Source: an uncultured Burkholderiaceae bacterium (GTDB lineage: Bacteria > Pseudomonadota > Gammaproteobacteria > Burkholderiales > Burkholderiaceae). Taken from it: a stretch of DNA of 17,786 nt. Numbering within the stretch: position 1 is the stretch's first letter; each line of letters begins with the position of its first letter. The translations under genes were made by a program, and so were the position numbers. The notes under the pieces were generated by a model. It was not told the origin of the DNA, searched no databases, and worked only from the letters and a program-made list of their open reading frames with translations. The stretch spans positions 1 to 17,786 of the forward strand of contig CALMPB010000188.1 in the NCBI GenBank assembly GCA_937871985.1, given 5' to 3'. Positions 1 through 5,652 of this stretch are shown here, one piece after another.

Positions 1-869
1 TGCTGGTAGGTCACCCCCCAAGTCCAGTTCGGGGTTCGATTGCTGCTGGCTACCGACGTGTCCGCATCGGCGATGGAAACATCGCGCTCCGCCGCCAGGA
101 GTTCGGGCTGAACCTGGTTCAGCTCCTGCTGCGTAAGAGCGCCCACCTGGGATTCCAGCGGCGGTATCGCGCCCGCGACCTCGACCACAGGGGAAGCCAC
201 CCATCGACTCAACACAATCAGCGCCGAGCGCGACGCCTGCTGCGCCTTAAGCAATTGATCTTGGGCTTGGGAACGCATGATTTGTGCTTGTGTCACGTCA
301 TCGGCACTTGCTTTGGCTCCGCGGTAGGAAGCGCGGGTGGCAGCCAGTTCATGGGTCATGTGATTGAGCAAATCCTGGGTGAGCTCCAGGGCGCGCTGGG
401 CATACGCTGCGTTAAGCCAGGCAAGGGCTGTCTGTTGACGTGTCTTGGCAAGCTGCACCAACGTGGCCGCTCGTTCCTTGTCCACAACGCGGTTGGCAAG
501 GCTGGCTCGGCGTTCGCGCTTGTCCGAGGACACCCACTCCTGTTCGATGCCAATGCGGCGCATGGTCATAAAGTCCTGGTTGATCGAATAGCGCTGGGGC
601 CCATCAATGGGCAGGTTATCGATCCCGACTTTAAGCACTGGGTCAGGCAATTGATCCGCCTTGACGGCTGCCTGGGTGCTGGCGAACACCGAGGATTGGC
701 TCGCCTGTATGGCCGCCGAGCGATGCGTGGCTTGGTAAAGGGCGGTGTCAAGCGTCAGGCCGGCGCCCTGGCCATAGGCGGTTGCGCTAGCGAGCGTTAG
801 TAACGCGCACAGTGCACAAGTGCGCATTACGGCGCGCTGCGAGGCGAGCGCGCGTAGTGGTTCAAGCAT
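1..869 (-). CDS. TolC-family outer-membrane efflux channel (CusC/CzcC-like), N-terminal part
   Basis: This is the first 289 or so residues of an outer-membrane factor, which forms the exit duct of an RND tripartite metal efflux pump. The gene runs off the left edge, so its C-terminus is missing. The reading frame stays open from the ATG at 869 to base 1. A signal peptide (residues about 1-33, ending near ASATAYG) is followed by LTLDTALYQATHRS, a typical TolC-family start, and then by long Gln/Ala-rich amphipathic helices. The start is supported by GGAG five bases upstream. No lipobox Cys is obvious, whereas many CusC proteins are lipoproteins. It follows the small CzcI-like gene after 75 bases on the same strand, the layout expected for an efflux operon in which the adaptor and pump genes would lie further left. 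The substrate cannot be read from this part; copper/silver is inferred from the island. Confidence 0.85.
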   Translation of the reverse strand, partial: MLEPLRALASQRAVMRTCALCALLTLASATAYGQGAGLTLDTALYQATHRSAAIQASQSSVFASTQAAVKADQLPDPVLKVGIDNLPIDGPQRYSINQDFMTMRRIGIEQEWVSSDKRERRASLANRVVDKERAATLVQLAKTRQQTALAWLNAAYAQRALELTQDLLNHMTHELAATRASYRGAKASADDVTQAQIMRSQAQDQLLKAQQASRSALIVLSRWVASPVVEVAGAIPPLESQVGALTQQELNQVQPELLAAERDVSIADADTSVASSNRTPNWTWGVTYQ

Positions 870-944
870 GGTTAACTCCGAATAGTCGAACGAAAACAAG
901 GCACGGCAGTAACCGGGGCCTTGGCAACGAAAATCGGAGTTAGG

Positions 945-1352
945 TCAAATGCGCAGTCGAAGCGTCAGGAGAAAAAGGGTATCATCGCCGCCGCCTGGAT
1001 CCGGTACGGAGTCATGGCGGGCGAACTGCCACATTTGGGGCGGGAGGGGAAGAGGGAGGGGGTAGGCAAGGAAAAGAACCGGCTCGGACGCCAGCGATTG
1101 CGCTACGGCGTTAGTGACTTGTTTCTCATCAGAAAAATGTTGGGCGCACAAGGAAGGCTGCGATTCATCGAGCATTTTCCCATGATCGCCCGGTTGAGTG
1201 CAGTCAGCGCCATCCATTTGAGAGGTCGCTGCCTTGGTTTGTAATTGCGGGAGCGGACACACATAGCTTGCCAATGCCACACGCGAAAATAGCAGCGTTG
1301 TGAACAACACTAAAATTAACAATCGACGGGCGTTAGAGCGGGATGAATGCAT
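945..1352 (-). CDS. Small exported CzcI-like protein, first gene of the efflux operon
   Basis: The protein is 135 residues. It has a basic N-terminus (MHSSRSNARR), a hydrophobic signal segment (about residues 11-26) ending in VALAS, then a periplasmic part with scattered Cys and His (CPLP, DCTQ, LCAQHF) and a hydrophobic, proline-rich C-terminal part ending LTLRLRI. Small exported proteins of this layout precede cation efflux genes in beta-proteobacteria (CzcI type); their role, proposed as regulatory or metal-binding, is not well defined. The frame is open upstream to 1526, but the start at 1352 places the signal peptide at the N-terminus and lies just downstream of a good sigma70-like promoter (1380-1409). 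No strong Shine-Dalgarno is visible. The family assignment is by pattern and neighbourhood only. Confidence 0.65.
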   Translation of the reverse strand: MHSSRSNARRLLILVLFTTLLFSRVALASYVCPLPQLQTKAATSQMDGADCTQPGDHGKMLDESQPSLCAQHFSDEKQVTNAVAQSLASEPVLFLAYPLPLPLPPQMWQFARHDSVPDPGGGDDTLFLLTLRLRI

Positions 1353-1379
1353 GATCAGAAAAAAGCCGCAATTGAACGC

Positions 1380-1409
1380 ATTATGAACCTGAAAAGTATC
1401 CACAGTCAA
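1380..1409 (-). promoter_or_regulatory. Sigma70-like promoter for the czcI-like/cusC operon
   Basis: On the minus strand TTGACT (1409-1404) and CATAAT (1385-1380) are separated by 18 bases. They match the -35 and -10 consensus at five of six positions each. The promoter ends 27 bases before the chosen start of the small exported gene. It is predicted from sequence only. Confidence 0.5.
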
Positions 1410-1456
1410 CGCGCTACAGCACAAGCTTAAACTGCCGGCATTTTTCAAAAAAATGC

Positions 1457-1487
1457 TTGACCTTGCTCCGGTGGTAAGGTTTAGAGT
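1457..1487 (+). promoter_or_regulatory. CueR-type (MerR-family) operator/promoter
   Basis: TTGACC (1457-1462) and TAGAGT (1482-1487) are separated by exactly 19 bases, the over-long spacer that is the hallmark of promoters activated by MerR-family metal sensors. The spacer region carries a dyad ACCTT-N11-AAGGT (1460-1480) resembling the CueR sites of copA promoters (ACCTTCC/GGAAGGT style). It points rightward, into the small exported gene at 1542. The only MerR-family gene in the window is merR, whose own site is quite different (CCGTAC/GTACGG), so the cognate regulator is expected elsewhere in the genome. Confidence 0.7.
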
Positions 1488-1541
1488 AAAAGAATCGCCA
1501 ACGCTATCTTGATGTGAAGACCTCAAAGCATTAGCCGCATT

Positions 1542-1964
1542 ATGAGAAATATTTCACGTAACCTACTAATCGGCATCGGATATATTGCGGTGTTGGTGTT
1601 GGTGTTGGTGTTTGGTTTGTTGGCTCAGCCCGCGCAAGCCTGCGCGCTGCCCGATAACGTGCAAGCCCTGCAGACGGCAACCGGCCCTTTGCCTTGCTCC
1701 ACAAGTACCGACGCCTATTTGGTAAATGGTTCCAAGTGCCTGCTCGCCGATCAAGTGAGCTCGGACATCTGCATTACTCAAGCGTGGATGCCACGCTCTG
1801 AAGCGTCGTATCCGTTAAATCCTGAGCCTGTTGTGCTGGCGCGAAGACCAGAGGTGGTACCGGCCGCTCCAGCCAGCTTAACAGCCGACCCAGGCCTACA
1901 GAATATTCGTCACTCCCGACGTAATTCCTCCCTTTCTATTCTGTACTGTAGTTTTCAGATTTAA
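1542..1964 (+). CDS. Small exported Cys-containing protein, CueR-type promoter upstream
   Basis: The protein is 140 residues and I do not recognise it. The N-terminus is a clear signal peptide or anchor: positive residues, then a Val/Leu-rich segment (about 8-28) ending QPAQAC. The predicted exported part has Cys at about 34, 52, 67 and 76, a Pro/Ala-rich middle and a C-terminus SSLSILYCSFQI. That hydrophobic, Ile-terminated tail loosely echoes the divergent czcI-like protein, so the two may be distant relatives; this is inference. The start follows the CueR-type promoter by about 55 bases. There is no strong Shine-Dalgarno, and an upstream in-frame ATG at 1512 is followed at once by a stop. 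The metal-dependent promoter suggests a copper-induced periplasmic role. A short GTTGGT tandem repeat in the DNA encodes the Val-Leu run. Confidence 0.6.
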   Translation: MRNISRNLLIGIGYIAVLVLVLVFGLLAQPAQACALPDNVQALQTATGPLPCSTSTDAYLVNGSKCLLADQVSSDICITQAWMPRSEASYPLNPEPVVLARRPEVVPAAPASLTADPGLQNIRHSRRNSSLSILYCSFQI

Positions 1965-2045
1965 TCCGCAAGCATTCGCGCCCAGATGTTGCCGAAGCTG
2001 TACGTCTGGCGGGCCTACACGCGTCTACGAATTTGCCGAAAGCAT

Positions 2046-2062
2046 GATATCGGCCCGATATC
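2046..2062. repeat. Perfect 8-bp inverted repeat between small genes
   Basis: GATATCGG, one C, then CCGATATC: two perfect 8-base arms around a single central base, in the 195-base gap between the exported-protein gene and the DUF2933-type gene. The one-base spacer is too short for a stable hairpin using all pairs, and no T-run follows, so an operator is more likely than a terminator. Function is unknown. Confidence 0.45.
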
Positions 2063-2159
2063 CCTCACTTGATAGCACTGCTAGAGCGTAATCGCCAAGT
2101 CGACGTATCGTGCGTTCGATATGAGCCGCATTACGCAACAGGATTAAAGGAATTCAACC

Positions 2160-2384
2160 ATGAAATGCGATACCAAAACGATGGTTAAAGTAGGCCTTGC
2201 AGTGGGCATACTGCTCGCTATTGCCTATGTCACGCTGCCCGCTGCACGGGCGCTTATTTCGGCGGCCGCCCCATTTTTGCTTTTTCTCATTTGCCCCTTA
2301 TCGATGCTGTTCATGATGAAAAGCATGAACTCATGCAATAAGGAAAACGAGGTCAAGGCAGAAAAAGTCCAGCTTGATAAATAA
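2160..2384 (+). CDS. DUF2933-type small membrane protein
   Basis: The protein is 74 residues, with one or two hydrophobic segments (about 9-32 and 35-53) and a charged tail rich in Lys and Glu. The block FLLFLICPLSMLFMMKSMNS, a hydrophobic run ending in CPL and then Met residues, is the pattern of DUF2933 proteins, which recur in copper and other heavy-metal islands without an assigned function. Two short Cys sites (Cys4 and the Cys near residue 59) plus several Met could contact copper, but this is inference. The start is supported by AAAGGA about eight bases upstream. It has no coding neighbour within 80 bases, and a hairpin follows its stop. Confidence 0.65.
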   Translation: MKCDTKTMVKVGLAVGILLAIAYVTLPAARALISAAAPFLLFLICPLSMLFMMKSMNSCNKENEVKAEKVQLDK

Positions 2385-2400
2385 AAATGCCTGGGATTGG

Positions 2401-2434
2401 AGCACGCCGCCACCTACTTTTCTGGTGGTGTGCT
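2401..2434 (+). terminator. Possible weak terminator hairpin
   Basis: Arms AGCAC...CCACC (2401-2414) and GGTGG...GTGCT (2424-2434) can pair with an internal loop, 16 bases after the DUF2933-type gene. The following stretch is not strongly T-rich, so termination is uncertain. Confidence 0.3.
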
Positions 2435-2466
2435 TCAGCCCTCATTTTCCAACTATTGGAGTAGAA

Positions 2467-2894
2467 ATGGTTAATGCAAAAAAACAATCATCCCAACCAT
2501 CGCCGCAGCGGGGATTGTGGTCTTGCTCGCACTAGGCTGGCAGCCGCTCACCACGGCGGCGACAACGGTCACCGCAATGAGTAAGGCAAGCATTTCGAGC
2601 AGCAAGTCTGTGGCAAACAAATGCTCGCCCAGTGGTTTGATCTGGACGGCGAACATTTTTGGTTTGGTAGCTATACCGGCGGGCCAGTACGTAGCCGAAT
2701 TGCCTTAACGGGCGATGCCAAGGCCGACACGATCCAGATACCAAGTCGCTCCCGACGATGCTATCGCTTATATTGCACAAAATCCCATCCGACATGAAGA
2801 GCTTGCTATTGCAACATTTAAGCGAAGCGTCTATGTGAGCCGCGATCAAGGCGCGACCTAGAGCCAGATTGCCAGGGAAGGGGCGACGTTATAA
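2467..2894 (+). pseudogene. Decayed exported protein gene with BNR/sialidase-like C-terminal fragment
   Basis: A good Shine-Dalgarno (GGAG at 2458-2461) and ATG at 2467 start MVNAKK, but the frame stops after 22 codons. After a run of seven A bases, another frame continues with a signal-like segment (TIIPTIAAAGIVVLLALGW). A third frame from 2585 encodes protein-like sequence (QWFDLDGEHFWFGSYTGG). From 2754 to 2894 a further open piece reads LAIATFKRSVYVSRDQGAT, then TAG where a Trp codon (TGG) is expected, then SQIAREGATL and a real stop. The last piece resembles the end of BNR-repeat, glycosylhydrolase-like proteins (DGG-x-TW-x-QIA pattern) found in metal islands. The simplest reading is one gene with at least two frameshifts, a nonsense mutation and probably an internal deletion. 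The middle fragment is not recognised. Confidence 0.55.
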
Positions 2895-2935
2895 GTAGGC
2901 CGGCATTAGGTTAACAATCCATTAATGAGAACGAC

Positions 2936-3049
2936 ATGGATAACAAACTAGTGAAAATATTTCTAATGGTGCTAGCAGTAATCGGTCTGTTTGCTGTCAT
3001 TGGGTTTGTGGGTATGGCGATAATGATGAGCGGGATGATGGGGCGGTGA
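2936..3049 (+). CDS. 37-residue membrane microprotein
   Basis: A short frame encodes MDNKLVKIFLMVLAVIGLFA and continues to a Met/Gly-rich end (MAIMMSGMMGR), then TGA. It is one hydrophobic segment (about residues 6-31) with a charged N-terminus and six Met in the last 12 residues. Codon use is clean and the product is fully membrane-like, which argues for a real gene, but the upstream GAGA is only a weak ribosome site. Met-rich single-span peptides are common in copper loci; Cu(I) contact is inference. No family name is assigned. Confidence 0.45.
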   Translation: MDNKLVKIFLMVLAVIGLFAVIGFVGMAIMMSGMMGR

Positions 3050-3136
3050 ATGCCAAGGACGGGGTGTTGCAGCCGCGCCTCTCAGTACGCCTCGTCCTGG
3101 AAGCGATGATGGAATTAACATCAGCGGGTTGAACCC

Positions 3137-3370
3137 TTATTGACTTGTTTCGTTGCAACAACTGCTCTGTCGCCTCTGTTGCTGAATCGACGGGCACGGC
3201 ACGGAGCCGTACGAGCAATAGACGCAGCAATCGCCAGGCTTAGGCTTCAGAATAGCGTGGCACTGGTCGCACTCGTAGAACCATTGGCAGGCATCGGTCG
3301 GCATGGTTTCCGTTTTGACGTACCCACATTCGGGGCAGGTCAGCGTCGACTCCAAGATAACGGTACTCAT
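3137..3370 (-). CDS. GDCCVxC-domain protein, third gene of the mer operon
   Basis: The protein is 77 residues with 11 cysteines: CPEC (12-15), Cys28, CDQC (34-37), the signature GDCCVYCSYG (46-55), Cys59 and a terminal CC (71-72). The signature defines the small GDCCVxC-domain (seleno)protein family seen next to mercury and copper genes; this copy uses Cys codons, not TGA, at the signature. The CxxC pairs suggest a zinc-ribbon-like or thiol metal-binding fold. No signal peptide is visible, so it is probably cytoplasmic. Its ATG overlaps the merP stop as ATGA, with GGAG eight bases upstream, so translation is probably coupled to merP and transcription comes from the merT promoter. Delivery or buffering of Hg(II) inside the cell is a reasonable inference; no activity is established by the sequence. 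Confidence 0.8.
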   Translation of the reverse strand: MSTVILESTLTCPECGYVKTETMPTDACQWFYECDQCHAILKPKPGDCCVYCSYGSVPCPSIQQQRRQSSCCNETSQ

Positions 3371-3651
3371 TTCGTATGCTCCATAAGTGTCGATGGATAA
3401 CCCGCATCCGTCGTAGCGGTCTTGAGGGCGTCGACGGTGGTTTTTGAATCATCAAAGGTGACGGTGGCCAGACGCTTGTCGAAGCTCACTTCCACTTGAC
3501 TTACGCCAGGCATCTTGGTGAGTGCTTTCTTTATCGTGATGGGGCATACCGGACAATCCATCGTTGGCACTGACAGCCTGACAGTATTCGTAGCGGCCCA
3601 GCCCGGAGCGGTCAATGTGCTCAACGCGGCCACAAGCAGTAATTTATTCAT
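3367..3651 (-). CDS. merP: Periplasmic mercuric-ion-binding protein MerP
   Basis: The protein is 94 residues, the usual MerP length. A signal peptide (about 1-20, ending WAA) is followed by a single HMA-fold domain with the metal site MDCPVC (Cys33 and Cys36), then SFDKRLATVTFDD and DAGYPS, all typical of MerP. The site is MDCPVC where Tn21 MerP has GMTCSAC. MerP binds Hg(II) in the periplasm and passes it to MerT. The frame is open upstream to 3771, but that stretch lies inside merT; the start at 3651 gives the signal peptide and has AAGGA upstream. It begins 11 bases after merT and its stop overlaps the start of the GDCCVxC gene. Confidence 0.93.
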   Translation of the reverse strand: MNKLLLVAALSTLTAPGWAATNTVRLSVPTMDCPVCPITIKKALTKMPGVSQVEVSFDKRLATVTFDDSKTTVDALKTATTDAGYPSTLMEHTK

Positions 3652-3662
3652 GACTTTTTCCT

Positions 3663-4040
3663 TTAGTAAAACCAGGGCGCGACATATGGAAACACCAGTG
3701 CAATCAGCACAAGCATTGATACAGCGCCAAATAGCAACTTGTAGATGCGCTTGACTTGCTGCATGGCACACATGTTTCCAGGCGCGCAGACCATGGCGGG
3801 TCGCCAGATACGCCGCCAGGCGAAGAACAACGCTACTAATGCCACGCTGATGAAGATGGGCCGATAGGGCTCAAGCACCGTAAGGTTACCTATCCAGGCG
3901 CCAGAAAAACCAAGCATGATTAGAACCAGTGGCCCTAGACAGCAGGTGGAAGCGAGCAGAGCAGCGACACCGCCCGCAAACAACACCGAATGCCCCGGCT
4001 GCGAGGGAGAGGCTTTTTCGGTCGAGAAATTGATTCGCAT
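3663..4040 (-). CDS. merT: Mercuric transport protein MerT
   Basis: An inner-membrane Hg(II) importer of 125 residues (MerT is usually about 116; the extra residues are at the N-terminus). Three membrane segments are visible. The first carries the vicinal pair STCCLGP (Cys33-34), and the cytoplasmic loop carries VCAPGNMC (Cys85 and Cys91). Both pairs are the known Hg relay. GFSGAWIGNLTVLEPYRPIF is strongly conserved family sequence. The gene begins a few bases downstream of the -10 of the mer promoter; a GGAAG 12 bases before the ATG is a distant ribosome site. First gene of merT-merP-GDCCVxC. Imported Hg(II) would normally go to MerA, which is absent here. Confidence 0.95.
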   Translation of the reverse strand: MRINFSTEKASPSQPGHSVLFAGGVAALLASTCCLGPLVLIMLGFSGAWIGNLTVLEPYRPIFISVALVALFFAWRRIWRPAMVCAPGNMCAMQQVKRIYKLLFGAVSMLVLIALVFPYVAPWFY

Positions 4041-4046
4041 GGTGTA

Positions 4047-4077
4047 AGCTTACTTCCGTACTTAAGTACGGAGTCAA
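4047..4077 (-). promoter_or_regulatory. mer operator/promoter (PT) with MerR site
   Basis: On the minus strand TTGACT (4077-4072) and TAAGCT (4052-4047) are separated by 19 bases. The spacer holds a perfect 16-base palindrome (4056-4071) made of CCGTAC, TTAA and GTACGG. This is the classic MerR-regulated promoter layout, very close to the Tn21/Tn501 operator. MerR bound here represses merT transcription without Hg(II) and activates it by DNA untwisting with Hg(II). The divergent merR start codon lies only 4 bases beyond the -35, so MerR should also autoregulate. Confidence 0.93.
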
Positions 4078-4080
4078 ACA

Positions 4081-4512
4081 GTGAAAACAGCATCAGATAC
4101 GCTCACTATTGGTTTGCTGGCGCAGGCGGTCGGAGTTAATGTCGAGGCCATTCGCTTCTATCAGCGCAAGGGCCTGATGCCCCTGCCAAAGCGAGCCTAT
4201 GGCAGCATTCGACGCTATACCGATGCCGATCTTGAGCGTGTGCGGTTTATCAAAGCAGCACAACGATTAGGTTTCAGTCTTGCCGAAGTAAGCGATCTCT
4301 TAAGACTGGTGGATGGTACCCATTGCGAGGAGGCGCGCCGTATCGCGCAGCAAAAGCTTCAAGATATACGTGAAAAGCTAGCCGATCTGCAGCGAATCGA
4401 AGCGGCGCTAGATCAACTGGTGGCTCGATGCGGCTCAGCGGACAATGCTGTTCAATGCCCACTGATCTCGTCGCTGCAACAGCCGAACGGATGTAACTTC
4501 AAACCTGTGTAG
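4081..4512 (+). CDS. merR: Mercury-responsive regulator MerR (GTG start)
   Basis: The protein is 143 residues, full length for MerR. An N-terminal winged helix-turn-helix ([20 protein letters not shown]) is followed by the [14 protein letters not shown] block, the long dimer helix and the Hg-binding loop. All three Hg ligands are present at the Tn21 positions: Cys82 (THCEE), Cys117 (ARCGS) and Cys126 (VQCPL), so it should be a genuine Hg(II) sensor. It starts with GTG directly beside the divergent mer operator. Only 8 bases separate its stop from the EamA-family transporter, so the two are probably cotranscribed and negatively autoregulated. Confidence 0.95.
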   Translation: MKTASDTLTIGLLAQAVGVNVEAIRFYQRKGLMPLPKRAYGSIRRYTDADLERVRFIKAAQRLGFSLAEVSDLLRLVDGTHCEEARRIAQQKLQDIREKLADLQRIEAALDQLVARCGSADNAVQCPLISSLQQPNGCNFKPV

Positions 4513-4520
4513 AGCCATAC

Positions 4521-5579
4521 ATGTCTAACATCAATTGGAAACAGGGTCTACGCCACCCGGGGGTGATGCCCGCCCTGATCGCGGCGTTGCTGTTCGGAGC
4601 GGGAACACCGCTGGCTAAACTATTGCTTGAAAGTGTGAGCCCCTGGTTACTGGCTGGTCTACTCTATCTGGGATCGGGTATTGGACTTACTCTCTATCGC
4701 CTCTTCAGCCGTGCGCCTGTTGTTCACCTGTCTCGCCACGAAGCGCCTTGGTTGGCTGGCGCCATTGTGGCGGGTGGCATTATTGGCCCGGTCTTGCTCA
4801 TGCTGGGCCTGACAGGGATGCCCGCGTCGGGCGCTTCCTTGCTGCTGAACGCCGAAGGGGTGTTTACGGCACTGCTGGCGTGGTTTGTTTTTAAAGAAAA
4901 TTTTGATCGCCGTATCGCGCTGGGTATGATGGCTATTGTCGCCGGCGCGCTGGTGCTGAGCTGGCCCGGCGAGGCGCGCTTTGCGGGGCTTTGGCCGGCC
5001 TTGGCGGTGCTCGGCGCCTGCCTTGCCTGGGGCGTTGACAATAATCTGACGCGCAAGGTTTCACTTACGGATGCCACTTGGATCGCCTCGGTAAAAGGGC
5101 TTGTGGCCGGCCTAGTGAATTTAACCTTAGCTTTTATACAGGGCAACTCAGTGCCTGCGTGGCCAAGCCTGGCAGGCGCCATGGTAGTGGGTTTTTTGGC
5201 GTACGGCGTAAGCTTGGCGCTATTCGTCGTTGGCCTGCGCCATCTGGGCACGGCGCGTACTGGCGCCTATTTTTCGGTTGCCCCATTTTTTGGCGCCATC
5301 CTGGCTATTGCGCTGGGCGACCCCGTAACCACGCCCTTGCTGGTGGCAGGGGCGTTGATGGTAATCGGCATTTGGCTGCATTTGACTGAACGCCATGCTC
5401 ATACGCATACACACGAAACGCTGGCGCACCAGCATGAACACACCCACGACGCGCATCATCAGCATCCACACGATGCACCTTTCGCGCCGGGCACCGCCCA
5501 CAACCATTGGCATGTGCATGAACCGCTAACTCATAGCCATGGGCATTTTCCAGACGCCCACCATCGGCACAAGCACTGA
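4521..5579 (+). CDS. EamA/DMT-family transporter with His-rich C-terminal tail
   Basis: The protein is 352 residues. Residues about 12-290 form ten hydrophobic segments with the twin EamA repeat layout (ALLFGAGTPLAKLLLESVSP early in the first repeat; LAYGVSLALFVVGLRHLGTA in the second). The last 62 residues are a hydrophilic tail with about 23 histidines in HxH patterns. Such tails occur in many metal transporters and can buffer or sense divalent ions. EamA proteins usually export small metabolites; a metal role is inferred from the tail and context. The gene follows merR by 8 bases, which implies shared transcription. The ribosome site is weak, which fits coupling. A possible terminator follows at 5604-5639. 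Confidence 0.85.
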   Translation: MSNINWKQGLRHPGVMPALIAALLFGAGTPLAKLLLESVSPWLLAGLLYLGSGIGLTLYRLFSRAPVVHLSRHEAPWLAGAIVAGGIIGPVLLMLGLTGMPASGASLLLNAEGVFTALLAWFVFKENFDRRIALGMMAIVAGALVLSWPGEARFAGLWPALAVLGACLAWGVDNNLTRKVSLTDATWIASVKGLVAGLVNLTLAFIQGNSVPAWPSLAGAMVVGFLAYGVSLALFVVGLRHLGTARTGAYFSVAPFFGAILAIALGDPVTTPLLVAGALMVIGIWLHLTERHAHTHTHETLAHQHEHTHDAHHQHPHDAPFAPGTAHNHWHVHEPLTHSHGHFPDAHHRHKH

Positions 5580-5603
5580 TACCTCTTCGTTACTTTTGTT
5601 GCG

Positions 5604-5639
5604 AAAAAGGCGCTTTACCTGGTCCAGCGCAGCGTTTTT
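5604..5639. terminator. Possible bidirectional terminator between convergent genes
   Basis: An A-run (5604-5608) and a T-run (5635-5639) flank a GC stem (GCGCT with AGCGC, or CGCT with AGCG) in the 73-base gap between the EamA gene and chrA, which converge. The stem is short, but position and symmetry fit a terminator serving both strands. Confidence 0.5.
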
Positions 5640-5652
5640 ATCTACAGCGAAT

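Noticed and set aside
255..800. Plus-strand 181-residue open frame
   Set aside because: It lies opposite the TolC-family gene, whose frame has clear family features; this is its antisense shadow.
1591..1612. GTTGGT tandem repeat as a phase-variable tract
   Set aside because: Only about three and a half units, 6 bases each and in frame; slippage would add or remove Val-Leu without switching the gene off.
3126..3136. GGGTT-G-AACCC as a terminator at the end of the mer operon
   Set aside because: The one-base loop is too small for a hairpin and no T-run follows.
3515..3754. Plus-strand 79-residue frame across merP/merT
   Set aside because: Antisense of two well-supported mer genes.
4724..5251. 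Minus-strand 175-residue frame inside the EamA transporter
   Set aside because: Low-complexity antisense product with no recognisable motif; the plus strand is a clear transporter.
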